Below, one piece after another: positions 1 through 7,219 of a stretch of DNA of 36,795 bases. Origin of the DNA: Caldifarciminota bacterium (GTDB lineage: Bacteria > Hydrothermota > Tepidihabitantia > SM23-42 > JAOAFX01). Location of the stretch: the NCBI GenBank assembly GCA_026416055.1, contig JAOAFX010000011.1, forward strand, positions 1 through 36,795, given 5' to 3'. The notes below the pieces were generated by a model. That model searched no databases. It was given only the letters and a program-made list of their open reading frames with translations, and was not told the DNA's origin. The number at the start of each line of letters is the position of its first letter. Position 1 is the stretch's first letter. The position numbers were made by a program, and so were the translations under genes.

Positions 1-19
1 AGATGTGTATAAGAGACAG
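1..19 (+). other. Tn5/Nextera mosaic-end adapter remnant (not genomic)
   Basis: The first 19 bases, AGATGTGTATAAGAGACAG, match the Tn5 transposase mosaic end used in Nextera libraries exactly. Read in frame from base 5 it adds a false start and the residues YKRQ to the first gene. It should be trimmed; real sequence starts at base 20. Confidence 0.97.
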
Positions 20-3000
20 ACAGTGAACCTTGCCCAGAGACTCCAGAGTGCTGCACCGAAAGGCAAGATATATGTAAGCGAGGAAGTCTACAGGCATACC
101 CATCGAGAAATTGTTTATAAAAGACTTCGCAAGATCCGGGTAAAAGGGAAAAAAGAGGCAATCCCAGTCTATACCCCAGTGAGGATAAAACTGCCTTACA
201 GCCAGAGGAAAATCCTTGAAATCCCTATGATTGGAAGAATTGAAGAAATGGGGATGCTTAACAAAATCTTTCAGGAAGTGAGAAGTGGTAAGGGACGGGT
301 TGTGGCAATTGTCGGTGAGGCTGGTATCGGTAAGACAAAACTTGTCTATGAATTCAAAAGGCAGTTAGGTGGGGATGTAACCATCATTGAAGGAAAAGGG
401 ATTGAGTATCATATCAATTCTCCATATTTTGTGTTAAAAGATACCATCAAAAAGATTTTTGACATCAATGATACTGATAGTGCCCAGGTGATCACCAGGA
501 AAATTGTTAAAACTATTGAAAGATTTGATGATGCGGTACTGAAAACTAAACTTTCTTTTTATAAATATTTTCTTTCTGCTGAATTAAATGAATCAGAGCG
601 GTTACATCTGGAGTCGATGCAGGTGGATGATAGAAGCAGGCTGATGCTCGATGCGATACATTCTTTGATCTTAAAATTTTCTCGCCTCCGGCCTCTGGTA
701 ATTATTTTTGATGACTGCCACTGGGTTGATAAGGAGACTGTAAGCTTTATGCATAATCTGGCTGACTCCATCGGTTACAAGCCAATAATGCTCATCATGT
801 TATACCGTCCTTCTTTTGACATCGGCCGTACAAGCCAGCTCCCTTATTTTAATAGAATAAACCTGAAACCCCTTGCTGCTGATGAAACAATCACCCTTTC
901 AAAGAAAATAATAAATTGCGATGAGATTGACAAAGGATTGCTCAATCTATTGTTGAAAAAATCCGGTTCTATTCCTTTCTATTTGAGCGAACTGGCTTTA
1001 AATTTATTGAGCAATGGTATGATATTTATAAAAAATGGTATTGCCCGGCTAAAACCGGATTCTTCACTCTCCTTACCCCGTAGTCTTGATGAACTCATCA
1101 TGACAAAGATTGACCGGCTTTCACCTGAATTGAGATATATTGTGAATACTGCTTCAGTTATCGGTGAAGAGTTCTCATTTAAATTGTTGAGCGCCCTTTT
1201 ACCGAATAAAGAGCGCCTCCAATATAATCTTGAACAACTCATCCAGCAGAATGTTTTCAAAGTTATAGAGATTTCAAAATTCCCCGATGAAGAAAAATAT
1301 AGTTTTACCCATAGTATAATCCGTGATGCAGTCTACAATTCCCTGCTAAAAAAAGAACTGAAAGAACTCCATCAGAAAGCGGGTTTTGCTATAGAGAAAA
1401 CTTTTAGTGGCAATATTGAAGAATACTTTGAAGCCCTTGCCCATCATTTTTACCTCGGTGGCGAGCTCCTTAAGGCAGTGGAATACTTGGAAAAAGCGGG
1501 TGATAAGAAAAAAGCCTTCTATCTTAATAATGCAGCGATAGAAACCTATAGAAAGTGTCTATCAATAATGCCTTCTCCCATGGTGCGGGAAATTGCCCGT
1601 ATTAAGGAAAAACTCGGTACGGTTTATGAGCTGATCGGTGACTACAAGAACGCATTGAATACCTATCATAGTATAAAGAAATATAGAGAAAGTGATAGGA
1701 TCATATGGGCACGGAGTTTAAAGAAACAGGCACTCATCTTCTACCGGCAGGGTATTTATGATAAAGCGTTCAAGCACCTGTTTGACGCAAGAAAAGAACT
1801 GGCGAGAATACCAAACAGAAAAGCGACTGAGGTATTAAGGGAACTCTCTGAGTTATCAAGCTGGGAAAGCTGGTTTTACCGTATAAAAGGCAGGATGGAA
1901 CTGGCAGAAAAAAAGGCTCTGGAGGCGATAAGTATTATAAAAAAGGTTAAAAATTGGCAGAATGATATAAATCTTAAAAAAACAATGTCGGTTGCATATA
2001 ATAACCTGGCTATCGTCTACCAATCAAAAGGGGATCCTGCAAAGGCACTCAGTTTATGCCAGGAAGCACTTTCAATTGCAAAAGAACTGGGTGAGCTGCG
2101 TAACCAGAGGTCAATATATAATACCATGGGTGTAGCATACCGGATGCGGGGTGAATATGATAAAGCAATAGAATCATTTACAATGTACTTGAAAATCAGT
2201 GAAGAATTAGAGGATAAACATAATATAGGGATAGCATATTGCAATCTGGGCAATGTGTATCAGGACAAGGGTGAATCTCTGATTGCCATTGATTTCTATC
2301 GGAAATTTTTAAAAATCTCTGAAGAACTAGGTGATAAATCCGGTATCGGAACAGCGATAAATAACATCGGAATTGTTTACTTCAATGAAGGAGACTATCC
2401 CAGGGCGATTGAATCGTTTGAACAATATCTAAAAATAAGCAAGAAACTCGGTGAAAAGCGTGGCGAAGCGATCGCCTATGGAAATCTGGGTGAGATATAT
2501 TACAACAAATTCGATTTTAAAAAGGCAATACAGCTGTTTAAAAAATATTTAAAAATAGCAAGACTGCTTAACGCCCAAAGGGATATTGCAATGGCATCAT
2601 ATAGTTTGGGAAGGGTCTATGCCGAAATCAATGGACTGAATTCTGCCCAGAAATATCTTGAAGATGCAAAAAAGGGATTTGAACAACTGGGGAATAAATT
2701 TTTTATCGGAATGGTATTGAACAGCCTTGCTTATTTGAAATTCAAACAAAAAAGACTACAAGAGGCAAAAAGATTCTGGCATTCAGCCGGCGAGATTGTT
2801 AAACAGATAGACTCTGATGAATTGAAGGTGTACCATTTGTTAAATTGTGGAATAATCTTTAATAAATCCGACCCGGCAAATGCCGAAAAGAGCTTTCAAT
2901 CAGCAATAGCACTCTGCCAGAAGAACAGGTATCAAAAACTCCTGGCAGATGTTTATTATGAATATGCAAAATTTTTAGATTGCATCTCTAGGAAAACCGA

Positions 3001-3064
3001 AATGAAAAGGTATTACAATGAAGCGATGAAAATCTACCGGAAAATGGGCATTCAAAGAAAGTAA
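20..3064 (+). CDS. Class III nucleotidyl cyclase (C-terminal remnant) - AAA ATPase - TPR signalling protein, 5'-truncated
   Basis: The gene is cut at its 5' end by the contig edge; residue numbers here count GTG at base 5 as 1. The first native residues, TVNLAQRLQSA followed by GKIYVSEE and VKGK, match the end of a class III adenylate/guanylate cyclase domain, so the catalytic part lies off the contig. An AAA_16/STAND-type ATPase follows, with Walker A GEAGIGKT at 104-111 and Walker B LVIIFDD at 231-237. From about residue 500 to the end there are TPR-like repeats. Those near 660-860 have a period of about 40 residues with the pattern A-x-x-N-L-G-x-x-Y-x-x-x-G. Such proteins are cytosolic signal integrators that may make cyclic nucleotides, although cyclase activity cannot be judged from this piece. 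Aldolase follows 12 nt downstream and is probably cotranscribed. Confidence 0.9.
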   Translation, partial: TVNLAQRLQSAAPKGKIYVSEEVYRHTHREIVYKRLRKIRVKGKKEAIPVYTPVRIKLPYSQRKILEIPMIGRIEEMGMLNKIFQEVRSGKGRVVAIVGEAGIGKTKLVYEFKRQLGGDVTIIEGKGIEYHINSPYFVLKDTIKKIFDINDTDSAQVITRKIVKTIERFDDAVLKTKLSFYKYFLSAELNESERLHLESMQVDDRSRLMLDAIHSLILKFSRLRPLVIIFDDCHWVDKETVSFMHNLADSIGYKPIMLIMLYRPSFDIGRTSQLPYFNRINLKPLAADETITLSKKIINCDEIDKGLLNLLLKKSGSIPFYLSELALNLLSNGMIFIKNGIARLKPDSSLSLPRSLDELIMTKIDRLSPELRYIVNTASVIGEEFSFKLLSALLPNKERLQYNLEQLIQQNVFKVIEISKFPDEEKYSFTHSIIRDAVYNSLLKKELKELHQKAGFAIEKTFSGNIEEYFEALAHHFYLGGELLKAVEYLEKAGDKKKAFYLNNAAIETYRKCLSIMPSPMVREIARIKEKLGTVYELIGDYKNALNTYHSIKKYRESDRIIWARSLKKQALIFYRQGIYDKAFKHLFDARKELARIPNRKATEVLRELSELSSWESWFYRIKGRMELAEKKALEAISIIKKVKNWQNDINLKKTMSVAYNNLAIVYQSKGDPAKALSLCQEALSIAKELGELRNQRSIYNTMGVAYRMRGEYDKAIESFTMYLKISEELEDKHNIGIAYCNLGNVYQDKGESLIAIDFYRKFLKISEELGDKSGIGTAINNIGIVYFNEGDYPRAIESFEQYLKISKKLGEKRGEAIAYGNLGEIYYNKFDFKKAIQLFKKYLKIARLLNAQRDIAMASYSLGRVYAEINGLNSAQKYLEDAKKGFEQLGNKFFIGMVLNSLAYLKFKQKRLQEAKRFWHSAGEIVKQIDSDELKVYHLLNCGIIFNKSDPANAEKSFQSAIALCQKNRYQKLLADVYYEYAKFLDCISRKTEMKRYYNEAMKIYRKMGIQRK

Positions 3065-3076
3065 AGAAGGAACAAA

Positions 3077-3997
3077 ATGATTGTCAAATTGAACGATATT
3101 CTACCTGCAGCCCGGAAGAAAGGATATGCAGTAGGACATTTTAATACATCCAATCTTGAAATAACGCAGGCAATCATTAAAGCTGCAGAGGAATTGACTT
3201 CACCGGTGATTGTTGGTGTGAGTGAAAAGGCAATAATTTATGCAGGATTGGTTACAATCGCAAAAACGATTAGGAGCCTTGGACAAAGTTCAAAAATCCC
3301 TGTTGTCCTTCATCTTGACCACGGAAGAGATTTTGATATTGTGCGCAAATGCATAGATGTCGGTTTTACATCGGTAATGATAGATGGTTCTTATCTACCA
3401 TTTAAAGAAAATCTGAAATTAACAAAAAGAGTTGTAAAATATGCCCACAAAAGAAATGTCTCAGTAGAAGCAGAAATCGGCAGGCTTGCAGGAATTGAGG
3501 ATGGTGTAGAATCGGCTTCGGGTATTTATACAGATCCAGAAGAGGCAGAAAGATTTGCCGATGAAGCCCATTGTGATGCTCTGGCTGTGGCTATCGGTAC
3601 CAGCCATGGTGCATATAAGTTCAAGGGCAAACCCAGATTACGCATCGATATTTTAAAAGAGATTGCTAAAAGAGTAAAAATTCCTCTTGTCTTACACGGT
3701 GCTTCAGGAGTGAAGTCGAAATGGGTAAATTATGCCAATAAATACGGAGCAAAAATAGAAAATGTCAGTGGTGTGCCTGACCATTTAATAAAAGAAGCAA
3801 TAAAAAATGGTATATCAAAAATAAATGTTGATACTGATTTAAGAATTGCATTCACTGCAGGAATTCGTGAGTTTTTATCCAAAAATCCCGAAGAATTTGA
3901 TCCAAGAAAAATTCTAAATCATGGCAGGCAGATGGTGATTAAAACTGTCAGAGAAAGGATACTCCTTTTCGGTTCAGCAGGCAAAGGAAGTTATTAA
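3077..3997 (+). CDS. fba: Class II fructose-1,6-bisphosphate aldolase
   Basis: This 306-residue protein is a zinc-dependent class II aldolase, which interconverts fructose-1,6-bisphosphate with dihydroxyacetone phosphate and glyceraldehyde-3-phosphate in cytosolic glycolysis/gluconeogenesis. Visible family motifs are GHFNTSNLE near the N-terminus, HLDHGRD (catalytic Asp and metal His), EAEIGRLAGIEDG, GTSHGAYKFKG and LHGASG (metal-binding His residues), and NVDTDLRIAF near the C-terminus. The length is normal. The start is supported by AAGGA 7 nt upstream. The tight spacing after the signalling gene suggests one transcript. The related tagatose-bisphosphate aldolase cannot be excluded, but the sequence fits the general FBA type. 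Confidence 0.95.
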   Translation: MIVKLNDILPAARKKGYAVGHFNTSNLEITQAIIKAAEELTSPVIVGVSEKAIIYAGLVTIAKTIRSLGQSSKIPVVLHLDHGRDFDIVRKCIDVGFTSVMIDGSYLPFKENLKLTKRVVKYAHKRNVSVEAEIGRLAGIEDGVESASGIYTDPEEAERFADEAHCDALAVAIGTSHGAYKFKGKPRLRIDILKEIAKRVKIPLVLHGASGVKSKWVNYANKYGAKIENVSGVPDHLIKEAIKNGISKINVDTDLRIAFTAGIREFLSKNPEEFDPRKILNHGRQMVIKTVRERILLFGSAGKGSY

Positions 3998-4035
3998 AAA
4001 TATAAGAACCAAAATTGGTCGTTAAATTTTACAAA

Positions 4036-5622
4036 TTAAAATATACTTGTCAAAACAGCCTTTATGCCTCGGAATGGTTCTTCAAATCGGCAAACTCCAC
4101 CTGAACATACCAATCCTCCTTTTTCACCGCCAATTCTCAATCTGAGATTATGCCTGGTCGTCAAATCAAGGCTCAATTCAAGCATCGGCCAGAATGTCTC
4201 TTTACCTAGTTTCTCTATTAACCATCCAGGAACACGATTCCTCTTTTCCACCCGCAGGGTTAATACGAATCGCTCCGGTTTACCAACTGATACAGATGCG
4301 GCCCGGTCATTATATTTACTTGTATCACTGGTAGTGAATGTTTGTTCAAGCCCGAGTTCAATAAAGAATGTACCAAAGTCATATTGCAAATCCAGATAAG
4401 GCTTGGTCTCAGTTTTTTTGTTGACCGGTAATTCAATCTTTTGCTTGACGAGATAATCTACACCGATTGTGATTTCAGATAATTCTGTGGGATGGGTTAT
4501 TGCCTTGACACCCTGTTCCAAAACACCAGCCATGCCATCCATCAAATAAAAAAGTTCTTTGAATCTACCCAGTCCCGGGTCATGGGTTGAAACTTTATTG
4601 TTATCAATCTCCAGTGAAATGAAATCAAATGGTGAAGTGACGACCGCTATACCATAGCCAATCTCATCTACACCACGATTAACTGAAATTCCAGATTTTA
4701 TCGGTGTTGGTGGCTCGTTATAACGATACCCGTCTTCACTGAATACACCGAGATCATTGTAGTCCATATACTGCAAAGAGAGACCGAATCCTGTTAGTGA
4801 TAAGGCAGAAGTGAATAGATAGCCATCGCCCTTCAGTCTGCCACCTACTCTCGGAATCGTTCCCAGGCGTTGGGCATATTCAAGATAGTTCTCCCATGGT
4901 CCAAGTTTGAAATTGATACCACCCCCGAAGAGCTCAGTAAACGCCTTTGGCGTCATATCCTTTTTCCGATTTATCCGTACATACCTTCCACCCAGGCTGG
5001 TATTAAATCCCCAGGGATTATCGAAGTTCAGAATGCTGGTCTCAAAATTAACACCCCGTATCTGGTCGGTTGTATCATTTTTTATTTTGTATTGCAATTC
5101 TTCGAAAAAGATATTGCGGGGTTTGCCGGAAAGAAGCGTAACCCGACTCTTGAAACCACTCAAGTCCACCTTCACACCAAAGAGTGAATTGTCATTGTTA
5201 AAATCCTCATCAAGGAACTGATTCAAACACAGCCCCCGACCAAATGTAGCATAATATCGCCCATAGAGTAACAGAACTGGATCTTTTTTGTACTGCGCAG
5301 AATAGTCGATATATGAAAGTCTGCCTATCGTCCGGAGCGAGGGCTCCCAGAAGAAAAATATTCCACGCATGGTCAGTTCTTTGTAATCAAGGGATAACTT
5401 CAATTTTTCGGTAAGGTGGTCTTTATAATTAGTTGTGTCAAGATTGGGATCGACAAAAAACCAGTATTCAGCACGATTAGAACCACTGAGCCGCAAATCC
5501 TGACCATGGGCAGGCAGTATCAGTAATACAAATATGCAGGTGAAGATAAGTTTTAGAAATCTTTCTGAATTTTTTATCTGGACTCCTGATTTCCAGAATT
5601 GCAGGTTTATCGATCTACTCAT
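4036..5622 (-). CDS. Predicted outer-membrane beta-barrel protein (DUF6029-like)
   Basis: The protein has 528 residues. The first ~40 include a hydrophobic stretch (FLKLIFTCIFVLLILPAHG) followed by QD, a plausible export signal, although its N-terminal region is long for a signal peptide. The rest is rich in alternating hydrophobic/polar strands with Gly and aromatic residues (for example LSGSNRAEYWFF and LYGRYYATFGRG), as expected of an outer-membrane barrel. It ends in an aromatic residue (TSIF), which is typical of barrel sorting signals. It resembles DUF6029 proteins as I remember them; I cannot confirm this without a profile search. The start overlaps the redoxin stop by 8 nt, making it the third gene of the envelope redox operon. 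It may be the membrane partner or client of the two thioredoxin-like proteins, which is inference. Confidence 0.7.
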   Translation of the reverse strand: MSRSINLQFWKSGVQIKNSERFLKLIFTCIFVLLILPAHGQDLRLSGSNRAEYWFFVDPNLDTTNYKDHLTEKLKLSLDYKELTMRGIFFFWEPSLRTIGRLSYIDYSAQYKKDPVLLLYGRYYATFGRGLCLNQFLDEDFNNDNSLFGVKVDLSGFKSRVTLLSGKPRNIFFEELQYKIKNDTTDQIRGVNFETSILNFDNPWGFNTSLGGRYVRINRKKDMTPKAFTELFGGGINFKLGPWENYLEYAQRLGTIPRVGGRLKGDGYLFTSALSLTGFGLSLQYMDYNDLGVFSEDGYRYNEPPTPIKSGISVNRGVDEIGYGIAVVTSPFDFISLEIDNNKVSTHDPGLGRFKELFYLMDGMAGVLEQGVKAITHPTELSEITIGVDYLVKQKIELPVNKKTETKPYLDLQYDFGTFFIELGLEQTFTTSDTSKYNDRAASVSVGKPERFVLTLRVEKRNRVPGWLIEKLGKETFWPMLELSLDLTTRHNLRLRIGGEKGGLVCSGGVCRFEEPFRGIKAVLTSIF

Positions 5623-6166
5623 GGCCCTTTCCCTTGCATTCTCCTTTACACTTTTTGCCGATAAGACAGCGAACCTTATCCACTATAATTTCCTCATCAC
5701 CGGGTTTGTATCCCTGATGTACAAAAACGATCTTTTTGTCCTGATTGATGATAAAACTCGTCGGCATCGCCTGAACATTATATAACTCCCGCAAAATATT
5801 ATCCGGGTCAAGAACCACAGTATATTTCCATTTATGGCTTAATGCAAATGGTTTAACCTTGGGCACAGCCCGTGCCTTATCTTGACTGATTGCAAGCATC
5901 TGTAAACCCAGGGAATCAAACTCATCGTAATATGGTCTGAGGGCATCGAGTTCTTTTATACACATCTTACACCACAATGCCCAGAAACTCATAAAAACCG
6001 GACCTTTTTTCAATAATGAATCGAGGCAGACGACATTACCATCCACATCCTGAAGTGTAAAATCAGGAGCCGTGGGCAATTCCTTTTCCTGGGCAAATAC
6101 AAAATTTACAATTAATAAAAACAGACTGCTAATCGCCAACAATTTAAATCTTATTTCTTCCTTCAT
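5615..6166 (-). CDS. Exported TlpA/ResA-like thiol-disulfide oxidoreductase
   Basis: This is a 183-residue thioredoxin-fold protein of the redoxin/TlpA group. Residues 1-25 form a signal peptide or membrane anchor (LLAISSLFLLIVNFVFA-Q). The redox centre is W65-C66-K67-M68-C69 within FWALWCKMC, and the cis-Pro loop is AMPTSF. It should act in the periplasm, reducing or exchanging disulfides. The start overlaps the stop of the upstream selenoprotein-like gene by 4 nt (ATGA), and its stop overlaps the barrel gene, so the three are translationally coupled. An unusual C-terminal tail contains additional cysteines (KCKGEC) and lysines. The neighbouring Sec/Cys protein may be its redox partner; no membrane DsbD-like electron donor is encoded in the window. 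Confidence 0.88.
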   Translation of the reverse strand: MKEEIRFKLLAISSLFLLIVNFVFAQEKELPTAPDFTLQDVDGNVVCLDSLLKKGPVFMSFWALWCKMCIKELDALRPYYDEFDSLGLQMLAISQDKARAVPKVKPFALSHKWKYTVVLDPDNILRELYNVQAMPTSFIINQDKKIVFVHQGYKPGDEEIIVDKVRCLIGKKCKGECKGKGHE

Positions 6167-6879
6167 TTTGCCTCCTCAAATTTTGTTGATATGGTCTGCA
6201 TAACTTCTTTGGTACCTTTATTCTGGATAAAGACTGTCGCCCGCATTTTTGATGCGGGAATGTTGTGGCTGAATTCAAAGTATTTAATCATGCTGTCAGG
6301 ATATTGGAGTTCCACAGGGAACTCATATAAAGCCCTGCAGACACGATAGAAGGTTCCATATGCACCACGAAGACTATCTTCAGTAATGGCAACGAATGCA
6401 TTTATCTCCCCTGATGGTATTGAATCGGCTGCCACTATCTTTAATTTGAATCGGGCGATTGAAGGCTCGGTAATAGCACTATCAATAGTGAGATTATAAT
6501 AGGGTGTATTGGTCCGTGCCAGCTGATAATGAATATTGTAGATGCTGTCGTATTTGTTAGGATCAGGTTCAAATACTGCATCAGTACCATCAAAGACAAC
6601 AAAGGGCTCGGTATATCCAGTATTGTAAAAATCCTCTCGCTCCTTTGCTTTAGGTATCATATATGGTCCGCTCGCATGATAACACACCACGACTAAGGTG
6701 TCTCCAGTCTCGTTTGCCACACTATCAATCAATGCCCGCTCCGCGAGCACGCAGAAAAATCAGCCATCCTCGGTAAACATTTCTGCAAGAACTATTCGGC
6801 TTGTGGGTTCAGGAAATTTTACGACCGGCGCATCTGAACAAAATATAAATAATAATGTTAAAAGGTATAATTTTTTCAT
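6163..6879 (-). CDS. Omp28/thioredoxin-like exported protein with in-frame UGA, candidate selenoprotein (UxxC)
   Basis: I read this as one 238-residue protein starting at the ATG at 6879 and passing through UGA at codon 40 (6762-6760). Codons 1-15 give a hydrophobic export signal (MKKLYLLTLLFIFC). Codons 30-43 read VLAEMFTEDG-U-FFC, which aligns with the E-x-F-T-x-x-x-C-x-x-C motif of Omp28-related thioredoxin-like proteins, with U in place of the first redox Cys. Frame and family resemblance continue after the UGA (VVVCYHASGPY, then TEPFVVFDGT, the likely cis-Pro loop). A gene called from the GTG at 6750 would lack both the signal sequence and the whole redox motif. A consensus promoter ends 6 nt before the ATG, supporting this start. 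UGA is a normal stop elsewhere in the window. Alternatives are a nonsense mutation or a base error of TGT/TGC to TGA. It is the first gene of the three-gene redox operon. Confidence 0.8.
6732..6750 (-). promoter_or_regulatory. Putative bacterial SECIS hairpin
   Basis: Immediately downstream of the in-frame UGA the mRNA can fold as GUGCUCGC-GGA-GCGGGCAU, eight pairs including two wobbles with a GGA loop. The apical loop begins 17 nt after the UGA and starts with G. As I recall the bacterial SECIS consensus, the loop lies 16-37 nt after the UGA with a G in the first two loop bases, so it fits. The region is strikingly GC-rich for this gene. An alternative fold (GCUC-GCG-GAGC) exists. Confidence 0.55.
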
Positions 6880-6885
6880 GGAGTA

Positions 6886-6913
6886 ATTATATCCCTGTAT
6901 TTCATAAAGTCAA
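6886..6913 (-). promoter_or_regulatory. sigma70-type promoter of the redox operon (leaderless)
   Basis: On the minus strand TTGACT (6913-6908), a 16-nt spacer and TATAAT (6891-6886) lie directly before the ATG at 6879, with 6 nt between -10 box and start codon. Transcription would begin at or within a base of the ATG. No Shine-Dalgarno is present, consistent with a leaderless mRNA. Confidence 0.8.
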
Positions 6914-7186
6914 TAGCCAGTGCAAAATTTTCAGTCATTCATGTCTATCCTGAAATAATATTCGTGATTGGGAAGATAAATAGAGCAAAAATCTTTGAAA
7001 ATTTCCGGAGCATCATAAAATATTTACTGAACTTTATCTCTTTTCATAATAGCATAAAAATATTCAGGCAAATAAAAAGATGCAACATTGATTCGTCTGT
7101 CAGATGAGAAGTGTATAGCAGTTATTTTAACAATTGAAATTCAATTTCGTAAGGAAGTTCCAAACAGGAGTCAGCACACCGGTATA
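6914..7186. other. Divergent intergenic region with one short palindrome
   Basis: AT-rich spacer between the redox-operon promoter and the metG promoter. I see no gene or RNA in it. The only clear structure is an inverted repeat at 7132-7146, AATTGAA-A-TTCAATT, 40 nt upstream of the metG -35 box, which could be an operator but may be chance in AT-rich DNA. Confidence 0.4.
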
Positions 7187-7214
7187 TTGACATTTAGCAC
7201 AGTTTATTTATAAT
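7187..7214 (+). promoter_or_regulatory. Consensus promoter of the metG operon (leaderless)
   Basis: TTGACA (7187-7192), 16-nt spacer, TATAAT (7209-7214), then 5 nt to the ATG at 7220. A start site about 7 nt past the -10 box coincides with the ATG. A TTG at 7214 lies in frame but overlaps the -10 box, so it is not the start. Confidence 0.88.
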
Positions 7215-7219
7215 TGATT

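Noticed and set aside
5-19. Native N-terminus VYKRQ for the first gene
   Set aside because: These codons come from the Tn5 mosaic-end adapter.
4008-4019. Bidirectional terminator between fba and the barrel gene
   Set aside because: ACCA-AAAT-TGGT has only a 4-bp stem and no adjoining T-run.
6163-6750. Shorter gene beginning at the GTG at 6750
   Set aside because: It would lack a signal sequence and the redox motif, has no promoter or Shine-Dalgarno of its own, and the frame upstream continues the family motif through UGA to a promoter-proximal ATG.
6760-6762. UGA read as Trp or Gly by an alternative genetic code
   Set aside because: UGA ends metG, rsmA, fusA, prfB and other genes at expected family lengths, and an RF2 gene with its UGA sensor is present.
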